Positions 1-10,435 of a stretch of DNA of 64,000 bases are shown piece after piece. The translations under genes were made by a program, and so were the position numbers. Location of the stretch: positions 1-64,000 of the forward strand of contig JAKUCV010007261.1 in the NCBI GenBank assembly GCA_028386065.3, in the 5' to 3' direction. Numbering within the stretch: the first letter of the stretch is position 1; every line of letters starts with the position of its first letter. The notes below the pieces were generated by a model. The model was not told where the DNA came from and searched no databases. It was given only the letters and a program-made list of their open reading frames with translations. The stretch comes from Turnera subulata. Its lineage: Eukaryota > Streptophyta > Magnoliopsida > Malpighiales > Passifloraceae.

Positions 1-7
1 GAATAAC

Positions 8-451
8 TCAAATAGCAACGCCACAATCATTGAGGAAAAAAATTTGGAAACCCAAATTTGCCAACACAATCGCATCTGAGATTGTGACGACCGAGAGTGG
101 GGGCGAAGGCGGTTGCTGGGGTTTTTGTGTTGGCTGTGGGAGTGGTGGGAGAGGGGGTTTGGGGGGTTGGAGGGAGTGGATGTGGCGAGGCGAATGCAGT
201 GGAAGACGGAGGAAGATCTCCTGAAGGGGGCGGTGGCGGTGGGGGAAGGGGAAGGGGAAGGAGAAGGAGAAGGGGAAGGGAAAGCAGACGAGTAGTCGTC
301 TGTGTAGAGGAGAATTAACCGGAGACTTACAAATTTTTTGCTTGGGGCTTGGTTTGCTTAAAGTGGATGGAGGCTTTTGGGGGATTGATGGAAGAGCTGC
401 AAAAACAGGGTGGGCTTTGAGAGGAGGAGGGGAGCTACGGTGTTGAGGCAA
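8..451 (-). CDS. Doubtful proline-rich reading frame
   Basis: A 147-codon open frame rich in Pro and Ser, with a Phe/Pro-rich low-complexity stretch that is simply the translation of a GGGAAGG/GGAGAAGG purine microsatellite (about 240-290 on the plus strand). Only the last 25 or so residues look non-repetitive. I recognise no domain. The frame contains a potential splice acceptor and a GTAAGT donor (near 330), so it could overlap a 5' exon of a minus-strand gene continuing left of the window. It is just as likely a chance frame kept open by the repeat. Confidence 0.15.
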   Translation of the reverse strand: MPQHRSSPPPLKAHPVFAALPSIPQKPPSTLSKPSPKQKICKSPVNSPLHRRLLVCFPFPFSFSFPFPFPHRHRPLQEIFLRLPLHSPRHIHSLQPPKPPLPPLPQPTQKPQQPPSPPLSVVTISDAIVLANLGFQIFFLNDCGVAI

Positions 452-555
452 TTTGTTTTTTTTATGTATTTTGTATGTGTGTGTTTAAATGAGAGTATAT
501 ATGATTTATTAATTATTAAAAACAAAAAGAATAAATATTGTGGTCACCGAGTAAA

Positions 556-840
556 CGTGGCAAAAAAATTTTTTTCTTTTCTTTTATATAAAGATTTTTT
601 TTGCATACTAAAAAAAGGAATTAAGAAAACAGTGACAAAGACACTTTTTTCCTTTTATATAAATTTTTTCTTTTTCATTCTTTCTCAAAAACTAAAAAAT
701 ATGAATTTTACCAAAAAAAGTGGCAAAGAAACCATTTTTTCTTTTATATAAATATTTTATTCTTAATTATTTTTCGAAAAATATAAAAAATTGACAAAAA
801 AAGGTGGCAAAATATAGATTTTTTTTTAAAAGCAAAATAG
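556..840. repeat. Diverged AT-rich tandem repeat, about 80 bp
   Basis: The motif GTGGCAAA (or GTGACAAA) recurs at about 557, 632, 720 and 804. Between copies there is a T-rich segment with CTTTTATATAAA. Spacing is 75-88 bp. No coding content is seen between about 470 and 850. Confidence 0.45.
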
Positions 841-849
841 GAGAAGCAG

Positions 850-985
850 GTTAGTGCAAATTCTAGTGATTAAATTTCATTAATTGTCATTAAATGTAAT
901 AAATTGTCATTTTTATTAGCTAATGACTATTAATTGTAATTAATAGTCACTAATTATTGTTAATTATCATTAATTTATGGCTAAT
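850..985. repeat. Short TAATTGTCATTAA-type repeats
   Basis: A run of irregular 12-15 bp variants of TAATTGTCATTAA and its near reverse complement, ending in an A/T-only stretch. It looks like degenerate satellite or MITE-internal DNA. From here to about 1340 I see no gene. Confidence 0.35.
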
Positions 986-1339
986 TATAAATACTTGGAT
1001 TGAAGTAATTGGTGGAGAATAAATTTAATGAGCATTTCCTTTTTGTGAGATATCGATATGGACATCTCTTTATCTCTTTACTTTTTTTTTTATTTTTTGT
1101 TTATATTTTATTTAATTTTATGTGAAAATAAATTTAATGGAAAAAATGGACGGACATAATTAATACACGTGGCACGAATCTATGGCTTCCGTTAGTGCAA
1201 TTGACGGAACCCATCTGCCATTGGACGGAAGCACCAATTCGAACCAAATTGAGAGTTCAGGTCGTCAATTGATGAAAAAAAAAGTTTGAGTGGTGATTGA
1301 AAAATAAACCTAAATTCAGGGGGTTCAAACGTAATTAAC

Positions 1340-1452
1340 CCCCACAATGCCCGGCTTTACCAAAGTTAAGGGACATCAATGATGATTTTGAAAGAATAAG
1401 GACAAGAATGATGAAATTAACAAAGTGTAGGGACATAAAAATGTCTTTTAAC
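1340..1452 (+). repeat. Dispersed repeat with AGGGACA motifs, copy 1
   Basis: It contains GGGACA, AGGACA and AGTGTAGGGACATAAAAA in fixed order. The same order is seen at 30642-30742, about 29 kb away. The family looks like the terminal part of a DNA transposon, but no terminal inverted repeat or target duplication could be fixed by eye. Confidence 0.35.
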
Positions 1453-1479
1453 ATTTTTTAAACTAATTTATCCTTGTTG

Positions 1480-2397
1480 AATTGAGAAAGTATTTTGTAT
1501 GGGGAGCAACGAAACAAGGGGAGCATTTTAATTGTTTTGAAAACTTATTTCAAATCCTAATTAAAAAATAATCAACACAAGTTTGTTATCATAAAAAAGG
1601 GAGAGATTGTTGACCTAAACTTTGGTTAATCACCTCTTAAGCCTGATTAGCGACTTAACCATATTTAGTCATGGTAGATTAATGATTTTGATGATTAACA
1701 AACTAACCTACATAAATGTGTTAAGTTTGCTTGTGTGTTGATAAAAGTTTATCGGAAGAAATATGGTTTCTGAAGAACCATATCGCTGCAACCACATCTA
1801 GAGCAAGCTGTCTCTTTCAAACTTTTCCAGCAACTTGTGTGTGGTCCATGAATTGGTGAACAAGTAAGAGGGAAGACTTAATGGAAGTGCAGGAGGAATA
1901 ATTGCCCAACTCCCACCTAACTCATGGAGATGGTCCAAACTCTCTATTCCGGGTAATCCTTTGTGAGCAAGGAGTTGACATGAAGAAAAGGATCCGATTT
2001 GAAGCAATTAAGAACTGAAGTCAACTTGGAGTTCAAAGAGCTGTTGCAGCACCTTTTCCCCCAACTCAGATTCTATATAAGCGGGTCATTAACACCTCTA
2101 AAGATCATCCTATCTATTGCGCAAAAATCTGAGTTTATACTAGTGCTTACAATTGTGGTTTCAAATCAGGTTTTTCTGCGTGTGTTGCAAAACATAAAAA
2201 AGGGGATAAAATGTAAGCAAGTCTTGGTTTAGATTTTCTAAGAACTCAAGTCTGGGATTAGATTTGAGAGTAGGTTAGAGCTTAGCTTGTGAAAAGCTTG
2301 TAAAGGTTTAAGCTTAGCCTAGAAAAGCTTGTGTTTGTAAAGGTTAAGGTTCAACCTGCAAAAAAACCTAAGGATAGTGAGTGTTTGAAATCCTAAA
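1480..2397 (+). mobile_element. Ty1-copia 3' end and LTR remnant
   Basis: A purine tract AAAAAAGGGAGAGAT (about 1593-1607) is directly followed by TGTTGACC at 1608. This is the typical polypurine tract plus LTR start of SIRE-like copia elements. The LTR-like sequence runs to the Cassandra boundary at about 2397 with no clear CA end and no coding sequence, so it is truncated. Family assignment rests on the style of the tract and LTR start only. Confidence 0.5.
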
Positions 2398-2859
2398 TGA
2401 GGGTCCTTAGCTTGTCAACTATCACTACATATCAACACGGGACCTTTCCAACATGCTTTGTCTTTACTTGCACGTTTCGGGGAAAAACTTCCTAGGAGGT
2501 CACCCATCCCAAAATTGCTCCAAATCAAGCACGTGTAGGGATAAGTGCACCTTGTTGATATAGTTAGTATCCATCCAACCATATAAGCTATTCTCAATTA
2601 TACAATCCCACACCTATACAACCTCGAAATCACTTCACTTGAGCTATTCTTAATTATACAGTCCCATACCCGTATAATTATGGAATCACCCAACTGTGTA
2701 GCCTCATCCCTACACAGTTTCAGGATCTCTCCTATTCCGATGTGGATTCGTTTCATTCCTGTGCCCCTCCGTTTAGAAGCCTGCCAGAAGCCGCTCATTG
2801 TCCATGCTCATCCCAGCACCGGCGTACACTTCCCGCCCTCATAGACCCCAAGTGTCACA
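2398..2859 (-). mobile_element. Cassandra TRIM LTR, copy 1 (diverged)
   Basis: This is collinear, in reverse orientation, with the intact Cassandra LTR at 23440-23933. Shared blocks include the CACGGGACCTTTCCAACATG block, the 5S-like block, repeated TATAC(A/G)GTCTCATACC-like segments and the CTTCCCGCCCTC block near the end. It ends in AGTGTCACA (complement of TGTGACACT) at 2859. The left boundary is less certain. Flanking 5-mers (CTAAA and GGCCC) do not match, so no TSD is visible. Strand follows the sense of the embedded 5S-like sequence. Confidence 0.7.
2487..2533 (-). promoter_or_regulatory. 5S rRNA-like internal promoter remnant
   Basis: On the minus strand the order is CGTGCTTGA, then GGATGGGTGACCTCCTAGGA, which matches plant 5S rRNA box A/IE spacing and box C. 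The AAGTTAAG half of box A is lost. It is part of the Cassandra LTR, not a 5S gene. Confidence 0.6.
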
Positions 2860-2882
2860 GGCCCACCAGCTTCCGCTAGGTT

Positions 2883-4140
2883 TGAAACGCCCCGACCCGT
2901 ATTTACCGTACATAGTAAACACGTGCCGGAACTGTAACGACCCGACCAAACAAAGCCCAACATACAGTGTATACAACAGAAACTCTGGCTCAACAACCCA
3001 AAATATAAACATCAGAAATCCGACCCTTCGGCCCAATATAAAAACCGTCATCCAAACTCGGGAACATCAATAACATCACAACCGGCCCAAGGCCCAACAA
3101 TAACAATAATCAGCACAGCGAAAGACTTTTAAAACTCACAAAGACACTGTATGTGACACTGATGCAAACTATGGATCAGAGTCCTGTCCAAGGGATAACG
3201 CTGCAGCCTGTCTGGAATGCATCATACCTGAACCACAAATAACTCAACCTACGGGATGAAAGCCTGCAGGTGAGGGGTGAGTCCGAAGTGCCCACCAACC
3301 ATGGATAGACAATCGATATGCAGCACTATAAAATACTCAAAGTCGAAAACAGGCACAACAGCCAAACACACCAAACCAAAAGACTCGACCCAAAACTGGT
3401 CCAAGACCAAAAAGACTTAAACAAAAATCCAATTTCCAATTTTATCTTTCCGGGCCCCGTCACGGATAAGCTAGGGGTCAGACCTGGTTATCAACATATT
3501 TCGGGTGCCAGATCAAAACCAAGAGAGCCCAGGGATCGACATCCCAAAATAGTAACCCAGGGATAGACATCCCAAATGTAATCACAGGATAGACATCCCG
3601 AGCATAGACATGCTTATCACAAGTAACCCAGATCATGGCCACCACAAAACAGTCTTAAACCATCGAGTCGTACCACTACTTACCACGTGACAATTATATC
3701 ATCATCATCCAAAACCAAATCTCAGGATCAACATCCCTAACCAAAACACCAGGATAGACATTCCAATCCAAAACCGAGGATCGACATCCTTATCACATTT
3801 TATTATTTATTCTATTATTCTTTATACCAAAAAGACACAGTGATAAACACCCAAAAACTCAACGCACAGATAAACATCCCAAAATCAAATCATGGGGATA
3901 AACATCCCAAAAACAATCAAGACACTGGGATAAACATCCCGAATCAAACCACAGCAAATGCAACAATCAACAGTGCAACAGTCACCAAACACAACNAAAT
4001 CCTTCCTCACCTTAGCCGATTACTCAACTCTGAAGATAATGACCGGTCCAAAGCCGGCTCTTCGGGAAACTGCCCGATATCAAAACCTATACAGCAAAAC
4101 AACATATGCTCACATAAGAAGCACATAATCGGTATGTCAT
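2883..4140 (-). mobile_element. Inverted Tekay-like LTR fragment
   Basis: It starts TGAAACGCCCCGACCC, which mirrors the LTR end GGGCGTTTCA at 7663-7672. Read on the minus strand it has the layout seen before the end of the 4405-7672 LTR, including a CTCACCCCTCAC block (plus positions near 3270, compare near 7270). It appears to be the 3' third of a related chromovirus LTR in opposite orientation, joined at about 4140 to the plus-strand element. No reading frame of interest. N at 3996. Confidence 0.45.
3532..3940. repeat. Self-complementary GGGATAnACATCCC repeats
   Basis: About ten copies of a 14-bp unit of the form (A/G)GGAT(A/C)(G/A)ACATCCC, spaced 20-60 bp apart. Each is itself an inverted repeat (GGGAT...ATCCC). 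They lie within the inverted Tekay-like LTR fragment. Confidence 0.6.
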
Positions 4141-7100
4141 GATGCCAATACTGTAAATCAACTTCCCGGTAAAACATGTTTGATCTTATGCTCTATTGAA
4201 CATGTTTGACTGGAGTCAATGATTGACTTGATATGTCGGAGTTCTTGCTTGGAAATGTGATTGAGGGACATGATGGTTCTACTTGAAAGTTTCGGCCAAC
4301 AGTATCTTGATACCGGATGACACCCGATGGTGTCCGTTAAGCACTTGGTTGCTTGACGTGTTATGTAAATTTCGAGGACAAAATTTTGTTAAGTGGGGTA
4401 GAACTGTAATGCCCCGAATTTTCGGTATTTAATTTTTATGGAATTTTCAATTTTTTTCGAAAATTATTTCTAATTTTACCCTTGCAGAATTTTTGGAATT
4501 TTTGATCAAGAAATCTAATTTTCGTTATCGTTGATGCTTAACTACCTAAAGGCTTTATTGGGGTCTTTAATTAATTTTTAAAATATTGTTTAGAATTTAA
4601 TTGGTTAAACAAAGTTTACAGAATCAACTAAATGGGAGTCTTGCATGTGTGGAACATTGTTGTCTAGTTTTATAAAAAAAAATGTGGTTTTGGCTAGTGG
4701 GAACCGATAAAACAATTAGTGTTGGGGTTTTGACCAAAGGAGCAAAGGCATGTTGGCTGGGCCTTGGACAAAAATTGATCAAAACGACATACGTGGGCAC
4801 ATAACTGATTTTAGCATTTTGGTTCCTAAGGGATTGAAGGGTTTGCAACGCTTTCAAACCCACTTTTCTATCTTTCTCATTCTTTTCTTTCTACCAGCGC
4901 CGTTCACACCCCCACCCTCTCTCTTTTTTTTTTTTTTCCTCTTCCTCTCCTCTCTCATCTTTCTCACGGTTCCCTTCCTTACTAGCCGACTAATTTGCCT
5001 CCGCCGTTTTGGCCCCTCTTGTGTGCGGAAGCTCTTGGAAAATAAACTCAAGCCATCATTGTCTATGGGGTTGGATTATTGTGTCTTGCGAAGAATGGGT
5101 CGACTCTAGTGTCATGGTTAAACTGAACCCATTTCTCTTATTTTATTTGAGCTAATTGATTGTCAGTTGGGTCGACCATTCCGCTGGTACTTGGATGGCA
5201 GTGGTATTCATGTTGTCATTTTGGAGCGTAGTAGGTTATTGATGACCCTCTATATTATTTTAGGTTCTTGCTTTTGGAATCAACGATAATCAACTTATCC
5301 AGTGACGTTCTGCAATTGTTTATCATGTAGGCATTAGTCAATCACCTAATTAGAAGAAAATGTGTATATGTGTGTGTCTTTGGTGGTAAAGGAACACGTG
5401 AACCAAAGGATGATTCTTCGATGTTATCTTACGGATGCAAATTGACTTTGAGTTGTGAAGTGAATCAGATTTGCATTAGAGCATTTAATAAATTGAATCG
5501 GTGGATTGTTCTCAAAGGTAGCTTCCGGGTTTTTAATGAGTTATATTAAATCTTTGTTTGTAAGCCGTGGTAAACTATGATTTTGGCTTTGGGTCTGGTT
5601 TAAAATAATTGGTATAGCCTGGATGGGTAAGGTTTTACATTTAAAACAGAATGCTTATGGGTCTTCATATAGTCTTATAAAAGGGTTCCTTAAGGACAGC
5701 AATATAATTAATGTTCTTGGTCCTGGGATGATTAAACCTTTGTGCGAATTTCAAATATAAAGTATGAATGTGTGTTGAGCGTCAAGTCTATGCTCGCCAG
5801 TGGAGTTGATAGGCTGGTCACATCTCTTATACTTTAAGTCCAAGTTATTTCTATCTTTGAATTTTCAAAGGAGTTATTTAAAAATATATATATTTTTAAA
5901 ATTTTAGTAATTCTTTCCAGACTTATAATGAAGGGAAATGTTTTGATATTTCTAAAAAAAGTCTTGGGCGGATAGTGGTATATCTATATGTTTACTCTAT
6001 ACTTTTATATCAAGTTTCCAAAGGAGAGTTTTACAAATGTAATATGGCTTAGCCCCTTTTGTCCCTGTTAGTTTCTGTGTCGTTTTGGGGATCACGAACA
6101 ACAAATTTGTAAGTACATAGCATGCATGCACTCCTCTATCTTTTGAATGAGTATTTAAGTGGTATCTGTGACTATTTGTTTAGGCTCTGGATGTACTTGA
6201 GGAGTAGCCAGATGGAGTGCTAGCTTCTAAATGATTTCAGGTGAGGCCTTATAAACTCTGGTTTGCCATTACTGCCCACAATGCTCTGGTTGATGGTCAT
6301 GGGTAAATGACGTGATAAATTCTTATTTCTATCAAACGTTGTTTGTCTGGGTGCTTGTTGTGTCGTATGCTCTTGTCTGCTCTGGTTTCCATGCTGGTGT
6401 TATATTTTCTTATTGTGTGCTAATTATATGATATGGTACCTATGATGGTTGTCATCAAGTTTTGAGTACATGAGATGTACTGATAGAAAAGGAGCACACA
6501 TGATACAAGAATTTTTAAAGAGCATACAACTACTTTATACATAATACAGTAACAACTTACCAAGCTGGTAAACTAAAAGACAAATAATTTCTGTTGTGGG
6601 GCTGTTGACCGGTAGAACCGAGCGGGGGAGAGGGTACCCCTCGGGTCCTGTATTTATAGTGAGTTGTACTCACAAAGACGGCGACGAGGGGATAGATGGT
6701 TACGCCCCTCGATAGTATATTAGTGAGAGTACCCCTCACAGAGCTGGCGCCTTGGGGATGGTCGGGTGTACCCCTTGGTTATTTGTTATTATCTATTCTT
6801 TTGGTGAGAGCACCTCTCACAGAGCCAGCGACATGGGGATAGATGGGTGTGCCCAAGGTTCTTGTATTATGTATTATTTGAGGAGAGCACCCCTCCTAGA
6901 GCTGTCGGCCACTTGGTTGTTAGTGGTTTTTTCACTTGTCGGAACTTACCCATTCCGGTGTACTGATATATGTATATGGTTTATGTTTGGGCATATGCCC
7001 TGGGAAGCTGGCCAGTCGCAACCGCGCCTGACGCTCACAGTAGAGGGCCCTAATAATAAAATATACAACCCTTATAAAACTGAAGAATTATGTTCATAGT

Positions 7101-7672
7101 AAGACGATGAAGTACATGCGTCGGATAAAAGTTTGTTGATGACTTGTGATGTGCACTGTTGATGACATTCTTTGTGCACTGTGAATTTTATTGCCATGTA
7201 CCAATGTATTCGTGGTTGACTTGTACATGTGTATATCTTGGTTTATTTGTTATGGTGAGACAGTGGTTGGTCTCACCCCTCACATCTTTTACAGATTAAC
7301 TGTTCGTTGAATAGGGTGCATATCAGCAGGTGGCGGTGTTTTCCTCTCGTCGGGTCGGATCCATAGGGTGCTTTACTTTCATGTTTCTCATGTTATTTTG
7401 TCTTCCGCTGCATACTCATTTACCATGGATAATTTATTATATAATTTATAATAAAATTGATGATGATTGTGTCATGGCCCATGTTGCCGGTGTTGGGAGT
7501 TGGGCTCGCATTGAGTCGGTTTCTGTTTGGACATAGTTTTGTTTACCTTGGCATGTATATTGATTTCTTGATACATTTGTGGTTTATACCGTAACCCGAG
7601 GATAGAAGGACAGTTTGGTCATTTCATATGTATAATTAATTAAATTGGTTATTTTGGGTTATGGGCGTTTCA
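4141..7672 (+). mobile_element. Tekay-like chromovirus 3' end and long LTR
   Basis: 4141-4404 is the non-coding 3' end of the internal region. It finishes with the motif TTTCGAGGACAAAATTTTGT, characteristic of Tekay/Del chromoviruses, and a purine tract AAGTGGGGTAGAA. The LTR then starts with TGTAATGCCCCGAA at 4405 and ends with GGGCGTTTCA at 7672, about 3.27 kb, a normal length for this clade. The body of the element (gag-pol) is missing to the left. To the right the LTR abuts MULE coding sequence, so it probably inserted there. Open frames inside the LTR (for example 4750-5109 and 6752-7099) are not supported as genes. Confidence 0.6.
6610..6925 (+). repeat. Tandem repeat inside Tekay-like LTR
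   Basis: Units of the form GAGAGCACC(C/T)CT-CACAGAGC...GGGGATAGATGG...GTACCCC recur with CACAGAG-type starts at about 6671, 6737, 6818 and 6895. Spacing is 66-81 bp. Several units contain GAGGGGT/ACCCCTC complementary arms. Confidence 0.5.
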
Positions 7673-8305
7673 AGGAGCATGAGCCGTAGAAGGGACAAAA
7701 GAGGATTTCAAGGAAAGGTAAACTTCAAGTTTGTCAAATCTGCTTTGAAAAAGGCCACAATCGATCTACTTGTAAACATAAGGATAATCCAAACTTTTCT
7801 CAACCAAAGCCAGCACGCAGACCTCCAAAATTAAATGTAAGTATTATTTCTATAATGGATTAAGTCTTTATCACATTTATTATATTTCACATTCTATTGA
7901 TACAATATATGTTACTAATGTAGGTCCAAAGCGCTGCCAAAAAAAAGAGCAAAGGAAGCTAATGCCACATATGGCATTTTTGTGGATCAAATTTCTGGCC
8001 AAACAATACTCAATGTAAGTGACAAATTTTGATGGATAACAGTTCTTTGACAAGATATTGTTTTTAACTTCTATTACAAATCCCTTTTTTGTCAGCCTGG
8101 TTCTCGAAGTCAAAGGGTGATTGACAATTCTTCAAGAGGGAATACGTCAATGCCCGCATGCAACATTAATGCACCTCATGCACCAAGAGAAACTATCACA
8201 CCACAAGAATTGGCTAGGCGGAGAGATGAAATTGTGAGAGGAAAAAGAAAAATGGCGGGACCTGGTGATGTTGGAACACAAGAATCAGCAACAAGACATT
8301 CTTAA
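7673..8305 (+). pseudogene. MULE (MuDR-like) transposase, C-terminal exons
   Basis: The exon ending at 7836 encodes a zinc knuckle CQICFEKGHNRSTC (about 7732-7773; pattern C-x2-C-x4-H-x4-C). This is the typical C-terminal DNA/RNA-binding motif of MURA-type transposases. GTAAGT at 7837 and TAG at 7921-7923 bound an intron. A second exon (7924-8014, GTAAGT donor) and third exon (8096-8305, stop at 8303) carry a basic, Ser/Thr-rich tail. The second exon is broken: after a run of eight A (7939-7946) the family-like reading continues in another frame, while the direct frame meets a stop. Everything N-terminal of the knuckle, including the catalytic DDE domain, is gone, replaced by the Tekay-like LTR ending at 7672. 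MULE identity is fairly sure; activity is excluded. Confidence 0.65.
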
Positions 8306-9430
8306 ATCTGCATATTTTTGTCATTCTAGAATTATAAAGTTGAATATAATGTAGCCAAGAACATTGTTCGTTTTGTGTTGGAGAATTGAAACTCTCTTAT
8401 TGACTACAACACAACGCAGTACTTTTGTTTAGGCATATACTCTAATTTATTCTTCAACTTCAATTCAGTTGAATGGTTTCGTGTTAGGACAGACTTCACT
8501 TTATTAAATTCCCATTGCATTATTATTTACCATATATCTTTCTGTTATTTTGCTTTTTTTACTGTAAATTTTTTCTACAAATATTTTAAAGTTCTTTAAT
8601 CAAATGACTTCAGTAAAATATTACTTAAAACTTATTTTTTATTTTAATTTTAAAAATATAACAAACAAAAAATTTCAAAACAAATTTTTTTAAAGAAAAT
8701 AAAAAATGTAATAGTAATGAGTAATATTTCTATAAAAAATTATTTAAAATTAAATAAAATTATTTAGATTTTTTTAATTAAATCAAATCAGAAAAATATT
8801 ACTTAAAAATTATTTCTAATAACAATTTTAAATTTATTTTTTTTGAAATTGGTAAAACATTTAATAAAAATAAAAATATTATTAATACTAAATTTCATTA
8901 CTTACTTATTTTAAAAAATATGTAGTAATTAATTCAATTTATTTCAGTGAAATAATTATTTTTTGAAAATAAAATAAAAGTTTTAAATAATAAATTATAT
9001 TCTTATAAAAAATTTTAACAAAATTAATTAAAAATAAAAAACTTTTTATATTTTTAAATTAAATTTAAATAGGAAAATATTACTTAAAACTGATTTTTGA
9101 TAATAAATTTAACTTTATTTTGTGTGAATTTTGAAAAAAAAATAATACTAAATTTTATGACTTGGTTTTAAAAAATATATAGTAATCCATTTAATTTAAA
9201 ATAATTTTTTCGAGCAAATAAAATTATAATGTGAAAACAAAAATTAATATCCTTATAAAAAATAGTAAAAACAATACTGAAAATTAAAAAACTTATAATT
9301 TTTTTTATATTTTTAAATATTTTAAGTAATTTATTTCAGTAAAATTTTACTTTAAAATATTTTCAAATTTTTAAAATTAATAAGATAAATTTATTTAATC
9401 TAATAATGAGTATAAAAATTTTAGTGATAA
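8306..9430. other. AT-rich stretch without genes
   Basis: Nearly pure A/T with many TTTTAAAAATATA variants and repeated TTAAAACTTATTTTTnATAA segments (near 8630, 8795 and 9085), which suggests an old local duplication of about 150-300 bp units. No reading frame, RNA or recognisable transposon end was found. Confidence 0.55.
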
Positions 9431-10017
9431 TATAAAAATAATTTGGCTCATGCTTGCTGCCTCCATAAGTAGGAGGGAAAATGTTTTATTTTTGGAAAAT
9501 TTTCATTTTGGCTGAGAGTGTTGGTTTGGCACCTTTTTTTCCCTTCCTCTCTGATGTATTATAGTCAATCCATGTCAGCAGCTGACATGTAACCCAAAAA
9601 GTCAAATTTAACGTTAGAATGGATGGAAATGTGCAAAAAGACTTGGATTAGGTTACTTATTATTGTTATAGGACTTAATTGAGGTTTTAATAAGTTGTAG
9701 GACTTATTTAAAGATAGGCTAGAGTTATAGGACTTGCCAGGAGGTTTTCCCCTTTTGCAACTAAGGAGAAGAAATCACATCTTTTTTGAAACAGTTTCAA
9801 ACAGGCCCTAAAGGGTGCAGCCCGCATGACCCATCTGATTGCTACAACTTCCTATTATATCGATGGAAAATTAAGAACCCTAGGGAGTCCCTCTGTCTCC
9901 ACCAAGCCATTGACGCTCTTGCCTTTTTTCCTTTCGCTGTTTGGAACGCAAGTTTGTAACCAGCAATCTCATACCATCCGAAAACAACGAAGAAAACTCC
10001 CCAAAACAAAATAGATT

Positions 10018-10435
10018 ATGGTGGTTGCCGGAGAACCGCCTACTATCTCAACAACCTTCACCTTCACCCCCGACTCCACCAAAGAGATCCGATACAGAGG
10101 CGTTAGGAAGAGACCGCGGGGCCGGTACGGCGCCGAGATCTGCGACCCCGTCAAGAAAGCGCGGGTCTGGCTGGGCACTTTTGACACTGCCGAGGAGGCC
10201 GCACGTGCTTATGATGCGGCTGCTCTCTGCTTCCTCGGAACCAAAGCCAAAACTAACTTCCCCTCCACCGTTAAGGAGGGGCAGCTGAACCCCAACCCCA
10301 ACCCCAATAGCCAAGGAAAACGTCGCAGGAAACGCGACGATCAGCAGCGCGGTTTGTTTTCGAATTCTGGAGCTACCCTGCGTCACTGCCAAAGCGGAGC
10401 TATAAGTGTTGAAGAGCATGAGGGACTGCAACGTC
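10018..10435 (+). CDS. Exon 1: AP2/ERF DNA-binding domain
   Basis: It starts at ATG 10018 and carries a near-complete ERF subfamily domain, residues 25-82, beginning [17 protein letters not shown] and ending GTKAKTNFP. This most resembles group VIII (ERF3/ERF4-like) repressors. Conserved [16 protein letters not shown] is intact, so the fold should be kept. Two positions that contact the GCC box in AtERF1 differ: the Trp of RPWGR is Arg34, and the Arg of EIRDP is Cys42. A basic KRRRKR at 101-106 could be a nuclear localisation signal. No EAR motif is visible. The GTAAGG donor at 10436 gives phase 1; a second GTAAAG at 10441 is possible but would shift exon 2 into a stop. Confidence 0.85.
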
